Below, in pieces: positions 29,483-36,279 of a stretch of 36,279 nucleotides of DNA. Made by a program: the position numbers and the translations under genes. Location of the stretch: assembly GCA_001772005.1 (NCBI GenBank), contig MERI01000273.1, forward strand, positions 1 to 36,279, in the 5' to 3' direction. The notes under the pieces are model-generated. The model was not told where the DNA came from and ran no database searches. It worked only from the letters and a program-made list of their open reading frames with translations. This DNA comes from Betaproteobacteria bacterium RIFCSPLOWO2_12_FULL_62_58 (GTDB lineage: Bacteria > Pseudomonadota > Gammaproteobacteria > Burkholderiales > SG8-41). Numbering within the stretch: position 1 is the stretch's first letter; every line of letters starts with the position of its first letter.

Positions 29483-29507
29483 CCGGCGGCGCGAGGCGCG
29501 CCGCCGG
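29483..29507 (-). terminator. GC-rich hairpin downstream of the transglycosylase gene
   Basis: A perfect 10-bp stem CCGGCGGCGC / GCGCCGCCGG with a 5-nt loop, starting 14 nt after the stop of the lytic transglycosylase gene. No U-run follows on the minus strand, so it is a weak intrinsic terminator candidate or simply a 3'-end stabilising structure. Confidence 0.4.
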
Positions 29508-29520
29508 CACTGTGGATCGA

Positions 29521-30120
29521 TTAGTGCCAGTCATTGTGCCACGCGCGCACCACCATGTTCGGATACTCGGCCTGGCCCAGACTTCCATTGTAGCGGCCGA
29601 GCGCGCGGTAGTAGTGGCCTTTCTCGATATCCAGATAGTGGCGCAGGATCACGCAGCCGTAGCGCAGGTTGGTGCGCAGGTGAAACAGGTTGTCGCCCGG
29701 CCTGCCGATCAGTTTGATCCAGAACGGCATCACCTGCATGAAGCCGCGCGCGCCGGCGTGCGATACCGCGTACTTGCGGAAGTTGCTTTCGACCTGGATC
29801 AGCCCCAGCACGAGCTGCGGATCGAGACCGGCGCGCTTCGCCTCGTAATGCACCGTGACCAGCAGCTCCTCGCGCACCCGGCGGTCGGGTATGCGCTTTG
29901 CGAGCTTATAAGACATGGCGTTGAGCCAGGCGCGCGCCTCGCCCACGGTTTCGAACGCGAGATGGGGCACGACCTCATCCGAAATCGCCTTGTGCAGCGC
30001 GGCCTGCGCGCTGGCCGACAGCGGTTCATAGACCTGCGCCCCGCTCCATGCCGGCGACGGCAGAAACGTGAACGCCCAGGTTGGCGCCAGCGCAAGCAAG
30101 AGCGCGGTCAGTCTGCGCAT
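29521..30120 (-). CDS. lytic transglycosylase, SLT domain
   Basis: A 199-aa periplasmic murein-cleaving enzyme. An N-terminal signal peptide ([20 protein letters not shown], about residues 1-26) is followed by a helical linker and a compact SLT domain. The catalytic Glu is in [18 protein letters not shown] (about residue 112), followed by GFMQVMPFW and later [10 protein letters not shown]. This matches family 1-type goose-lysozyme-like transglycosylases. The start overlaps the end of proS by 13 bp, so it is probably translated from the proS transcript. Confidence 0.9.
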   Translation of the reverse strand: MRRLTALLLALAPTWAFTFLPSPAWSGAQVYEPLSASAQAALHKAISDEVVPHLAFETVGEARAWLNAMSYKLAKRIPDRRVREELLVTVHYEAKRAGLDPQLVLGLIQVESNFRKYAVSHAGARGFMQVMPFWIKLIGRPGDNLFHLRTNLRYGCVILRHYLDIEKGHYYRALGRYNGSLGQAEYPNMVVRAWHNDWH

Positions 30121-31820
30121 AGGTTTGATTTTACGAATCCCGCGGCTTCCTGCAAGGCCACGGCCTGCGCCGATTTGTCGCCCCGTGCCTGGTATTCGAT
30201 GGTTCCCTGCTTGAGGCCGCGTTCGCCGACCACGATCCGATGCGGGATGCCGATCAGCTCCATGTCGGCGAACATGACGCCCGGCCGTTCGTCGCGGTCG
30301 TCGAGCAGCGCGTCAATGCCTGCCGCGCGCAGATCGGCGTAAAGCTTTTCCGCGGTTTCTCTGACCGCCGGGCTTTTGCCGAATCCGATCGGCACGACCG
30401 CGAGATCGAACGGCGCCATCGCGCGCGGGAAGATGATGCCGCGCTCGTCAAAATTCTGCTCGATGGCGGCGGCGACGATGCGGGTGACACCGATGCCGTA
30501 ACAACCCATCTCCATCATCTGCGGCTTGCCGGATTCGTCGAGGAAGGTGAGGCCCATCGTGCTCGAGTACTTGGTGCGCAGCTGGAAGATGTGGCCGACT
30601 TCGATGCCGCGGCAGATTTCGAGGATGCCTTTGCCGTCGGGGCTCGCGTCGCCCGCCACCACGTTGCGGATGTCGGCGAACAGAGGTTCGGGAAAATCAC
30701 GCCCGATGTTCACGCCGGTGTAGTGGTGGTCGCCCTCGTTGGCGCCGACCGCAAAATCGGACATCGCGGCCAGCGTGCGATCGGCGATCACCACGCCGTC
30801 GAAACCGACCGGCCCGAGTGAGCCGGGATCGGCTCCGAACGCAGCGCGGATCGCCCCAGCGGCCGAGAAGGTGACGGGTTTTCCGGCCTGTTCGAGCTTG
30901 CCGGCCTTGACCGGATTCAACTCGTGATCGCCGCGCACCATCAGCAGCACCGGGCGGCCATCGGCGCCGTCCACCACGATCGCTTTTGCCGTGCGTTCAG
31001 CCGGGATCTTCAGGAAGCGGCACAGGTCGGCGATCGTCTTGACGCCAGGCGTGCGGACCTTGTGCATCGGGTGCTGCGGCGCGCCCCGTCCTGTCGCAGG
31101 CGCGACCGCCTCGGCGAGCTCGACGTTCGCCGCGTAATCGGACGTCGGACAGAACGCGATTGCGTCCTCGCCGGAATCGGCGAGGACGTGGAACTCATGC
31201 GAGCCGGTGCCGCCGATCGCGCCGGTGTCCGCGGCGACCGCGCGAAACTTCAGCCCCAGCCGCGTGAAAATACGCGAATAGCAGTCGTACATCTCGCGGT
31301 AGGTCGCATCGAGGCTCGCTTGGTCGACGTGGAACGAATAGGCATCCTTCATGAGGAACTCGCGCCCGCGCATGACGCCGAAGCGCGGCCGGATTTCGTC
31401 GCGGAACTTGGTCTGGATCTGGTAGAGATTGAGGGGCAGCTGGCGGTAGCTCTTCACCTCCCGCCGCACGACGTCGCTCACGACTTCCTCGTGCGTGGGG
31501 CCAAGGCAGAAGTCGCGCTGGTGCCGGTCCTGGAGCCGCAGCAGCTCCGGCCCGTACTGCTCCCAGCGTCCCGATTCCCGCCACAGCTCGGCAGGCTGCA
31601 CCGCGGGCATCAGCAGCTCGATTGCGCCGCTCGCGTTCATTTCCCCGCGCACAATCGCCTCGACTTTGCGCAGCACGCGCAGGCCGAGCGGCATCCAGGT
31701 ATAGACGCCGCTGGTCAGCCGCTTGATGAGCCCCGCCCGCAGCATCAGTTTGTGGCTGACCACTTCGGCTTCGGACGGCGCTTCCTTCAGGGTCGAAATG
31801 AAGAACTGCGACACGCGCAT
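30108..31820 (-). CDS. proS: prolyl-tRNA synthetase, bacterial type
   Basis: A class II synthetase that charges tRNA-Pro. The 570-aa product has the bacterial layout: class II motif 2 ([19 protein letters not shown], about residues 136-154), the editing (INS/YbaK-like) insertion of about residues 225-400 that clears Ala-tRNA-Pro, motif 3 ([17 protein letters not shown], about 440-456) and a C-terminal anticodon-binding domain ([23 protein letters not shown]). The start [15 protein letters not shown] is the usual family start. It is divergent from the spermidine-synthase-like gene. Confidence 0.97.
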   Translation of the reverse strand: MRVSQFFISTLKEAPSEAEVVSHKLMLRAGLIKRLTSGVYTWMPLGLRVLRKVEAIVRGEMNASGAIELLMPAVQPAELWRESGRWEQYGPELLRLQDRHQRDFCLGPTHEEVVSDVVRREVKSYRQLPLNLYQIQTKFRDEIRPRFGVMRGREFLMKDAYSFHVDQASLDATYREMYDCYSRIFTRLGLKFRAVAADTGAIGGTGSHEFHVLADSGEDAIAFCPTSDYAANVELAEAVAPATGRGAPQHPMHKVRTPGVKTIADLCRFLKIPAERTAKAIVVDGADGRPVLLMVRGDHELNPVKAGKLEQAGKPVTFSAAGAIRAAFGADPGSLGPVGFDGVVIADRTLAAMSDFAVGANEGDHHYTGVNIGRDFPEPLFADIRNVVAGDASPDGKGILEICRGIEVGHIFQLRTKYSSTMGLTFLDESGKPQMMEMGCYGIGVTRIVAAAIEQNFDERGIIFPRAMAPFDLAVVPIGFGKSPAVRETAEKLYADLRAAGIDALLDDRDERPGVMFADMELIGIPHRIVVGERGLKQGTIEYQARGDKSAQAVALQEAAGFVKSNLCAD

Positions 31821-31848
31821 GACTGTTCCACAACCGCAAAAGGCATTA

Positions 31849-31878
31849 TTCTACAGAACCTTGGGCGTTCGCGAACAA
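31849..31878 (-). promoter_or_regulatory. candidate promoter for proS
   Basis: On the minus strand, TTGTTC (31873-31878), an 18-bp spacer and TAGAAT (31849-31854), about 28 nt before the proS ATG, in the 60-bp divergent spacer. Confidence 0.4.
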
Positions 31879-31880
31879 CG

Positions 31881-32669
31881 ATGAAATTCCTCGCCAAATG
31901 GCGCATGCGCAAGCTGGCCGACGCCGCCGAAACGGCTCACGTGAGCGAGAAGTTCGGCGTGAGGTCGCTTCATATCGGCAGCGACACGATCCAGAGTTCG
32001 ATGCGCCTCGCCCGGCCCAACGACCTCGAGCTTTCCTACACCCGCAGCATGATGGGTTTTCTGTTGTTCAACGAACGGCCTGCGCGCGTGTTGCTGGTCG
32101 GCCTGGGCGGCGGGTCGCTCGCCAAGTTCATCTACCACCGTCTGCCGTGGGTCACGCTCGAGATCGTCGAGGTCAACCCGCGCGTGATCGCCATTGCCCG
32201 CCAGTATTTTCACGTGCCGCACGACGATGCGCGCTTCACCGTTGTCGTCGGCAACGGCGCCGAACACGTGGCGCGGGACGGCCGCGGCGCCGACGTGATC
32301 GCGGTCGACGGCTACGACGGCGAATCGCAGGCTGCGGAACTGTCCGATGCGGTGTTTTACGACGCTTGCCGCATGCGCCTCAATACGGGCGGCATCCTGG
32401 TGGTGAACCTGTGGGGCAGCGACCGCAAGTTCGGCGAAACACTGCGGCGCATCGAGACCGCGTTTCCCGCAGGCACGCTGTGTCTGCCGGCGGAAAAGCC
32501 CGGCAACATCATCGTTCTTGCATTCAAAAACAGCCCCGGCATTCCGCGCTGGGATGATCTCGCGCAACGCGCCCAAGAGCTGGAGCGGCTTTACGGCCTG
32601 GAGTTTCCGCGCTTCGTGCAATCGCTGCGGAAGATGAACCGCCACGACGAACGCCATCTTTTCATCTAG
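31881..32669 (+). CDS. spermidine-synthase-like (aminopropyltransferase fold) protein
   Basis: A 262-aa Rossmann-fold protein of the spermine/spermidine synthase superfamily. Visible: the nucleotide-binding GLGGGSLAKF (about residues 75-84), the acidic strand end EIVEVNPRVI (about 94-103), and IAVDGYDGESQ (about 137-147), where a true aminopropyltransferase has its catalytic Asp. The N-terminal strand domain is short. Polyamine synthesis is possible, but other methyl- or aminopropyl-transfer roles cannot be excluded. The ATG at 31881 begins a MKFLAKWRMRKL sequence; the frame is open far upstream only as antisense to proS. No clear Shine-Dalgarno. Confidence 0.82.
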   Translation: MKFLAKWRMRKLADAAETAHVSEKFGVRSLHIGSDTIQSSMRLARPNDLELSYTRSMMGFLLFNERPARVLLVGLGGGSLAKFIYHRLPWVTLEIVEVNPRVIAIARQYFHVPHDDARFTVVVGNGAEHVARDGRGADVIAVDGYDGESQAAELSDAVFYDACRMRLNTGGILVVNLWGSDRKFGETLRRIETAFPAGTLCLPAEKPGNIIVLAFKNSPGIPRWDDLAQRAQELERLYGLEFPRFVQSLRKMNRHDERHLFI

Positions 32670-32706
32670 AACCGGTGTCACAAGCGAAAAACGCGTTTTA
32701 GCCGCA

Positions 32707-32986
32707 GATAAACGCCGATGAAAAGCAAACGGTCAGGCTGTCATTCCCGAGGAATCGGGAATCCAATTTACGCATTGAACACGTGGAGCCGCTGTATGGG
32801 TTCCCGTTTTCTCGGGAACGACAGACTATTCGGGTTCCCGCCCCCCGACAAACCCATTCGAGGGCAGGCTTCGCCGGAACGACACATGTTCCGTGCCCGC
32901 AATCGTTCGCGCATTTTCGCTTAAGGGTGCCATTGGGGTTTAACCCTATATGTCGCTTTTTGGCTTTGAAGTTATCGGCGTTTATC
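32707..32986. repeat. outer inverted repeat pair GATAAACGCCGAT
   Basis: GATAAACGCCGAT at 32707-32719 recurs as its exact complement at 32974-32986. The right side is doubled (ATCGGCGTTTATCGGCG). The left side sits in CGCAGATAAACGCCGATG, which resembles a CGCAGATAAACGCAGATG repeat common in environmental genomes (recollection). The pair encloses about 254 bp. Confidence 0.6.
32738..32824. repeat. 87-bp MITE-like element with CTGTCRTTCCCG ends
   Basis: It begins CTGTCATTCCCG and ends CGGGAACGACAG (11 of 12 complementary). Each end folds on itself: ATTCCCG-AGGAAT-CGGGAAT (32742-32761) and GTTCCCG-TTTTCT-CGGGAAC. It resembles the widespread GTCATTCCCGC..GCGGGAATGAC intergenic repeat. No transposase is encoded. 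Confidence 0.65.
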
Positions 32987-33131
32987 GGCGTACCGGGGGT
33001 ATTGAGAAGAATTCATCGGCGGTTCCATCGGATTCTTGGGACTTCTGGAGACGCGCCGCTTCGCGGGCGCTTTCTTTCCTGCCCGAATTGTGAAAAAATC
33101 GTGCCAACTGACGAACTTACGGGGTCTCCAC

Positions 33132-33668
33132 ATGATTGATCGTGACGGATATCGCCCCAACGTTGGCATCATTCTTTGCAACTGGAAGAACGAGGTTTTC
33201 TGGGGCAAGCGGGTCAAAGAGCACTCGTGGCAGTTCCCGCAGGGCGGCATCAAGCCGGGCGAAACGCCTGAAGCCGCGATGTATCGCGAGCTCATGGAGG
33301 AAGTGGGGCTGAGTCCCGGGCACGTGAAGATCCTCGGCCGCACGCGCGACTGGCTGCGCTACGAGGTGCCCGACCGCTGGATCAAGCGCGAGTGGCGCGG
33401 CAACTACCGCGGGCAGAAACAGATCTGGTTTCTGCTGCGCCTGACCGGGCGCGACTGCAACGTGTGCCTGCGCGCGAGCGAAAAACCGGAGTTCGATGCC
33501 TGGCGTTGGAACGAGTACTGGGTGCCGATGGAATCGGTCATCGAGTTCAAGCGCGAGGTATATCAGAAAGCGCTGCAGGAACTGGCGCGCTATCTGCGGC
33601 GCCGTTCCGCCCGGCGGCCCGGGGAAAGCCAGCCGCACGGCAGACTCGACGCGCTCGAGCGCCGATAG
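33132..33668 (+). CDS. rppH: RNA pyrophosphohydrolase (Nudix)
   Basis: Removes pyrophosphate from the 5' end of triphosphorylated mRNA and so triggers RNase E-dependent decay. The 178-aa product starts [17 protein letters not shown], as in the family. The Nudix box GX5EX7REUXEEXGU is complete at residues 38-60 (GGIKPGE...[10 protein letters not shown]), preceded by WQFPQ and followed by [26 protein letters not shown]. The frame is open 32 codons upstream, but homology begins at 33132. It lies 7 bp upstream of the CBS-domain gene. Confidence 0.95.
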   Translation: MIDRDGYRPNVGIILCNWKNEVFWGKRVKEHSWQFPQGGIKPGETPEAAMYRELMEEVGLSPGHVKILGRTRDWLRYEVPDRWIKREWRGNYRGQKQIWFLLRLTGRDCNVCLRASEKPEFDAWRWNEYWVPMESVIEFKREVYQKALQELARYLRRRSARRPGESQPHGRLDALERR

Positions 33669-33675
33669 GCACGCC

Positions 33676-34269
33676 GTGCTCAGAAATTATCCAGCCTTGA
33701 GTACCGTCATGCTTCATGCGGGCGTCGGCTACGCGCAGCCGACCCAGAGCCTGCCGGAGAAGGTCACGCTGGACGACTCCGCGCTGCAGGTGTTGACCGA
33801 CTTTCAGCGTGTGACCGCCATCATCATCCTGTCCGGGGATACGGTAGATGAAGCGCACGCGCGCATGATCCAGCGCGGCGTCAGACTGTTGCTGGTCGTC
33901 GACCAGGACCGCAGAGTGCTGGGCGTGATTACGGCCAACGACATCCTCGGGGAAAAACCGATGCAGATGATCGCGCAGCGCGGCATCACGCGCGACGATC
34001 TGCTGGTGCGCGACGTCATGACGCCGCAGGAGCAGCTCGACGTGCTCGATCTCGCGGACGTGCGCGCCGCCAAGGTGGGCCACATCGTCGCCACGCTCCA
34101 GAAGTCGGGGCGCCAGCACGCCGTCGTGGTGGAAATTGACGACAAGAGGCGCCAGAAGGTGCGCGGTGTTTTTTCAGCGACGCAAATCGCGCGCCAACTC
34201 GGCGTCGCCATACAAACGAGCCACGTGGCCCGGACGTTTTCTGAAATCGAGGTGATGCTCAGGCGCTGA
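33676..34269 (+). CDS. CBS-domain protein
   Basis: A 197-aa protein with two CBS domains (about residues 42-105 and 110-185), which normally sense adenine nucleotides. The conserved segment HARMIQRGVRLLLVVDQDRRVLGVITANDILGEKPMQ is visible, followed by LLVRDVMTPQEQLDVLDLADV and ACVVE-like QHAVVVEIDDKRRQKVRGVFSATQIARQLG. The start is taken as GTG at 33676 (MLRNYPALST); the longer upstream frame overlaps rppH. No catalytic domain is attached, so it probably regulates a partner or works alone as a sensor. Confidence 0.85.
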   Translation: MLRNYPALSTVMLHAGVGYAQPTQSLPEKVTLDDSALQVLTDFQRVTAIIILSGDTVDEAHARMIQRGVRLLLVVDQDRRVLGVITANDILGEKPMQMIAQRGITRDDLLVRDVMTPQEQLDVLDLADVRAAKVGHIVATLQKSGRQHAVVVEIDDKRRQKVRGVFSATQIARQLGVAIQTSHVARTFSEIEVMLRR

Positions 34270-34355
34270 AAGCGGGCGCTTCGTTGACGCAAATCAAAGC
34301 GCTGCACTGGATTCGGGAGACAATGCTCGCATGCTGAAGCTCGCGAGCGCCTTGC

Positions 34356-34385
34356 TTGACACTTATCTAAGCCCGAGCTTATACT
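34356..34385 (+). promoter_or_regulatory. strong sigma70-like promoter of the rubrerythrin gene
   Basis: A consensus TTGACA (34356-34361), an 18-bp spacer and TATACT (34380-34385). It is the best promoter match in the window. It gives a 5' leader of about 115 nt before the rubrerythrin ATG. The rest of the 237-bp spacer after the CBS gene contains nothing recognised except the palindrome listed next. Confidence 0.7.
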
Positions 34386-34396
34386 CAGTTCACAGG

Positions 34397-34411
34397 TTAG
34401 ATTAAGTCTAA
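34397..34411. promoter_or_regulatory. candidate operator palindrome TTAGA-N5-TCTAA
   Basis: A 15-bp inverted repeat (TTAGATTAAGTCTAA), with one further near-match on each side, about 5 nt after the predicted transcription start. The spacing fits repressor binding. The regulator is unknown; peroxide- or Fe-S-sensing regulators are plausible because the gene is a rubrerythrin, but the sequence is not a recognisable PerR or Fur box. Confidence 0.4.
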
Positions 34412-34506
34412 ACTCTGTGCTTTCCCAGTCGCGAAAACAATGCATAGCGATGCGTTTTATTCGCTGTCGTTGGATAGATCAATGCCCTGATTAAAAGGAG
34501 AAAATC

Positions 34507-34926
34507 ATGCAACTCAAAGGATCCAAGACGCACGAAAACCTGAAAGCCGCCTTTGCCGGCGAATCCCAAGCGAATCGCCGTTACCTTTACTTCGCAGCGA
34601 AGGCCGATGTCGAGGGTCAAAACGACGTTTCCGCGGTGTTCCGCTCGACCGCCGAAGGCGAAACCGGCCATGCTCATGGCCATCTCGAATACCTCGAGTC
34701 GTGCGGTGATCCGGCGACCGATTTGCCGTTCGGCAAGACGCGCGACAACCTGAAGGCGGCAATCGCCGGCGAAACCCACGAATACACCGACATGTATCCG
34801 GGGATGGCGAAAACCGCACGCGGTGAAGGCTTCAGTGAGATCGCCGACTGGTTCGAGACCCTCGCCAAGGCCGAGCGCTCTCACGCCAACCGTTTCCAGA
34901 AGGCGCTGGACGCGCTGGCGGACTAA
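34507..34926 (+). CDS. short rubrerythrin lacking the rubredoxin domain
   Basis: A 139-aa diiron protein of the rubrerythrin family, which reduces peroxide in low-oxygen cells. All expected metal ligands are present: E19 (AGES), E52 and H55 (GETGH), E89 and E92 (GETHE), E123 and H126 (AERSH). Typical rubrerythrins are about 190 aa, with a C-terminal rubredoxin with two CxxC motifs; this protein stops after the four-helix bundle (LDALAD), so electrons must come from another protein. A good AAAAGGAG ribosome-binding site precedes the ATG. The Fe-S protein gene downstream is the obvious partner candidate. Confidence 0.94.
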   Translation: MQLKGSKTHENLKAAFAGESQANRRYLYFAAKADVEGQNDVSAVFRSTAEGETGHAHGHLEYLESCGDPATDLPFGKTRDNLKAAIAGETHEYTDMYPGMAKTARGEGFSEIADWFETLAKAERSHANRFQKALDALAD

Positions 34927-34931
34927 CGTCC

Positions 34932-35025
34932 GAGAGGAGAAAGGCGAGAGGAGAGAGGGGAAAATCCCGACTCCTCGTGGCGTGCCGTTGGTCCGCCGCC
35001 TGTCGCCTCTCTCCTATCGCCTCTC
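34932..35025. repeat. heptad hairpin H6 (GAGAGGA / GAGAGGC dialect)
   Basis: Left arm at 34932-34959: GAGAGGA, GAAAGGC, GAGAGGA, GAGAGGG. Right arm on the opposite strand from 35025 down to 34998: GAGAGGC, GATAGGA, GAGAGGC, GACAGGC. The loop is about 38 nt. It fills the spacer between the rubrerythrin stop and the Fe-S gene ATG. Same dialect as H3. Confidence 0.85.
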
Positions 35026-35031
35026 TTCTTT

Positions 35032-36279
35032 ATGACTGTACGTGAAGGGAGCCTCGAGGCTCCCGCCCGGCATCCGCTCGACTGGCAATCGGCGGACTTC
35101 CACGACGAAGCCAAGCTCTTCAAGGAACTTGAGCGCGTCTACGAGATCTGTCACGGCTGCCGCCGCTGCGTCAATCTGTGCACGGCGTTCCCGACGCTCT
35201 TCGATCTCATCGACGAGAGCAAGACGATGGAGGTGGACGGGGTCGCGAAGCAGGATTACTGGAAGGTCGTCGACCGGTGCTATCTGTGCGACCTGTGCTA
35301 CATGACCAAATGTCCGTACGTGCCGCCGCACCCGTGGAACGTCGATTTTCCGCACCTGATGCTGCGCGCGAAAGCGGTCAAGTTCAGAAAGGGCGAAGTC
35401 AGGTTCCGCGACAAGCTGCTTTCCAGCACCGATGCGATCGGGAAGCTCGCGACGATCCCGGTGGTGGTGCAGGCCGTGAACGCGGTCAACAAGAACGGAT
35501 TCACGCGCAACATCATGGAGCGCGCGCTCGGCATTCATAAGGAGCGTGTTCTGCCTGAATACGACAGCGCGAAGTTTCGGAGCACCGCGCGGCCGGACGG
35601 CTCGTTCCCCGTCAAGAACGGCAAGAGTACGCCCGGCAAGGTCGCGGTCTTCGCCACCTGCTACGTGAACTACAACGAACCGGGCATCGGCCACGATCTC
35701 CTGAAAATACTCGCGCACAACGAAGTGCCGGTCACCCTCGTCGGGAAGGAAGCCTGTTGCGGCATGCCCAAACTCGAATTGGGCGACCTGGATGCGGTCG
35801 CGCGCAACAAGGACGTCAACGTCCCGGTGCTGGCGAAACTCGCGCGCGAGGGCTACGCCATCCTCACGGCGGTGCCGTCCTGCACGCTCATGTTCAAGCA
35901 GGAACTGCCGCTGATGTTCCCGAACGAGGTGGACGTGAAGGTGGTCGCGGACGCGATGTTCGATCCGTTCGAGTACCTGGTGCTGCGCCACAAGGACCGA
36001 CTGCTCAAGGCCGATTTCAGTCAGCCGCTGGGCCGTATTTCCTATCATGTCCCGTGTCATCTGCGCGTGCAGAACATGGGCCAGAAGACGCGCGAGCTGC
36101 TGGAAATGATTCCCGAAACCACCGTGACCACGGTCGAGCGCTGCGCCGGTCACGACGGCACCTGGGGCGTGAAGAGCGAATACTTCGAGCAATCGATGAA
36201 AATCGGCCGCCCGGTGTTTCGCCGGATGGCGGAAGCCAGCCCCGACTACATCAGCTCCGATTGCGCGATCGCCGGCCGC
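35032..36279 (+). CDS. GlpC/HdrD-like iron-sulfur oxidoreductase (partial, runs off the window)
   Basis: At least 416 aa, no stop before the window end. It has two 4Fe-4S ferredoxin-type clusters at C40-C43-C46-C50 and C83-C86-C89-C94 (RCYLCDLCYMTKCP, with the last spacing one longer than usual). Two CCG-type domains follow: one with ATCYVNYNEPG and ACCGMPKLELGD, the other with PCHLRVQNMGQK and ERCAGHDGTWG. This matches the heterodisulfide-reductase-related family found beside rubrerythrins in betaproteobacteria, where it probably carries electrons to rubrerythrin (inference from context). The ATG is only 6 nt after hairpin H6 and no Shine-Dalgarno is visible. Confidence 0.9.
   Translation, partial: MTVREGSLEAPARHPLDWQSADFHDEAKLFKELERVYEICHGCRRCVNLCTAFPTLFDLIDESKTMEVDGVAKQDYWKVVDRCYLCDLCYMTKCPYVPPHPWNVDFPHLMLRAKAVKFRKGEVRFRDKLLSSTDAIGKLATIPVVVQAVNAVNKNGFTRNIMERALGIHKERVLPEYDSAKFRSTARPDGSFPVKNGKSTPGKVAVFATCYVNYNEPGIGHDLLKILAHNEVPVTLVGKEACCGMPKLELGDLDAVARNKDVNVPVLAKLAREGYAILTAVPSCTLMFKQELPLMFPNEVDVKVVADAMFDPFEYLVLRHKDRLLKADFSQPLGRISYHVPCHLRVQNMGQKTRELLEMIPETTVTTVERCAGHDGTWGVKSEYFEQSMKIGRPVFRRMAEASPDYISSDCAIAGR

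Larger units (their letters stand above)
29174..29520. other. 347-bp gene-free spacer between ndvB and the transglycosylase gene
   Basis: It holds REP-like element A3, an imperfect palindrome at 29364-29411 and a GC-rich hairpin at 29483-29507, each listed separately. Between 29175 and 29295 there is an AT-richer stretch. On the minus strand it can be read as a short hydrophobic peptide from a TTG (SLLFFMFGCFGWVFF core, ending just before B2). There is no ATG and no ribosome-binding site, so it is not called a gene. Confidence 0.6.
32670..33131. other. 462-bp gene-free spacer with nested inverted repeats
   Basis: Between the spermidine-synthase-like gene and rppH no credible gene is seen; the short frames here translate repeat sequence. 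It holds an outer inverted pair at 32707-32719 and 32974-32986 and an inner palindromic element at 32738-32824, listed separately. From 33000 to 33131 no clear promoter was found for rppH. Confidence 0.7.

Noticed and set aside
30924..31880. Long upstream extension of the spermidine-synthase-like reading frame
   Set aside because: It runs antisense through proS, whose domains are intact; the extension has Arg/His-rich composition typical of shadow frames. Homology starts at 31881.
32718..32924. 68-codon frame in the repeat-rich spacer
   Set aside because: It translates the CTGTCATTCCCG element and neighbouring repeats, with no coding signal.
33036..33131. 32-codon N-terminal extension of RppH
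   Set aside because: RppH family proteins begin at [12 protein letters not shown]; the extension has no similarity that I recognise.

Overview
The window is a gene-dense, GC-rich chromosomal segment of a betaproteobacterium. This rests on gene order and protein families: valS-holC-pepA diverging from lptF-lptG, a sigma factor/DUF3619/DUF3106/RDD cluster diverging from ilvB-ilvH-ilvC-psd-pssA-leuA, and later proS, rppH and a rubrerythrin/Fe-S pair. No rRNA, tRNA, CRISPR array, phage or intact transposase was seen. The genus cannot be named from the sequence.

Layout. 98-5735 (minus strand): leucyl aminopeptidase, DNA polymerase III chi subunit and valyl-tRNA synthetase. The synthetase reading frame is continuous with an upstream DUF2486-like protein. 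5813-7962 (plus): LptF and LptG of the LPS export machine. 8010-9878 (minus): four overlapping genes, sigma factor (probable CTG start), DUF3619 membrane protein, DUF3106 secreted protein and RDD membrane protein. 10138-16927 (plus): branched-chain amino acid genes (ilvB, ilvH, ilvC, leuA) interleaved with phosphatidylethanolamine genes (psd, pssA), with a possible leucine leader peptide before leuA. 17113-20318: a cytidylate-kinase-like/BON fusion, DUF2905, a WrbA-type flavoprotein and a YihY membrane protein. 20388-29123 (minus): a 2911-residue NdvB-type cyclic beta-1,2-glucan synthase. 29521-31820 (minus): a lytic transglycosylase overlapping proS. 31881-34269 (plus): spermidine-synthase-like protein, RppH and a CBS-domain protein. 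34507-36279 (plus): a short rubrerythrin and a GlpC/HdrD-like Fe-S protein cut by the window end.

The most unusual content lies between the genes. Six intergenic spacers are occupied almost exactly by one architecture: about four 7-bp units, a loop of roughly 20-40 nt, then about four 7-bp units in inverted orientation. A seventh spacer carries a one-directional array of 19 heptads. The heptad differs by locus but falls into four recurring dialects, and the elements butt against stop and start codons. Two genes (holC, the RDD gene) end inside a repeat arm, and three genes (psd, pssA, the Fe-S gene) start just after one without a visible Shine-Dalgarno sequence. A second family, REP-like palindromes of 34-37 bp in two related subtypes, sits directly upstream of the CK2-BON, yihY and ndvB ribosome-binding sites. 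A third, MITE-like set lies at 32700-32995.
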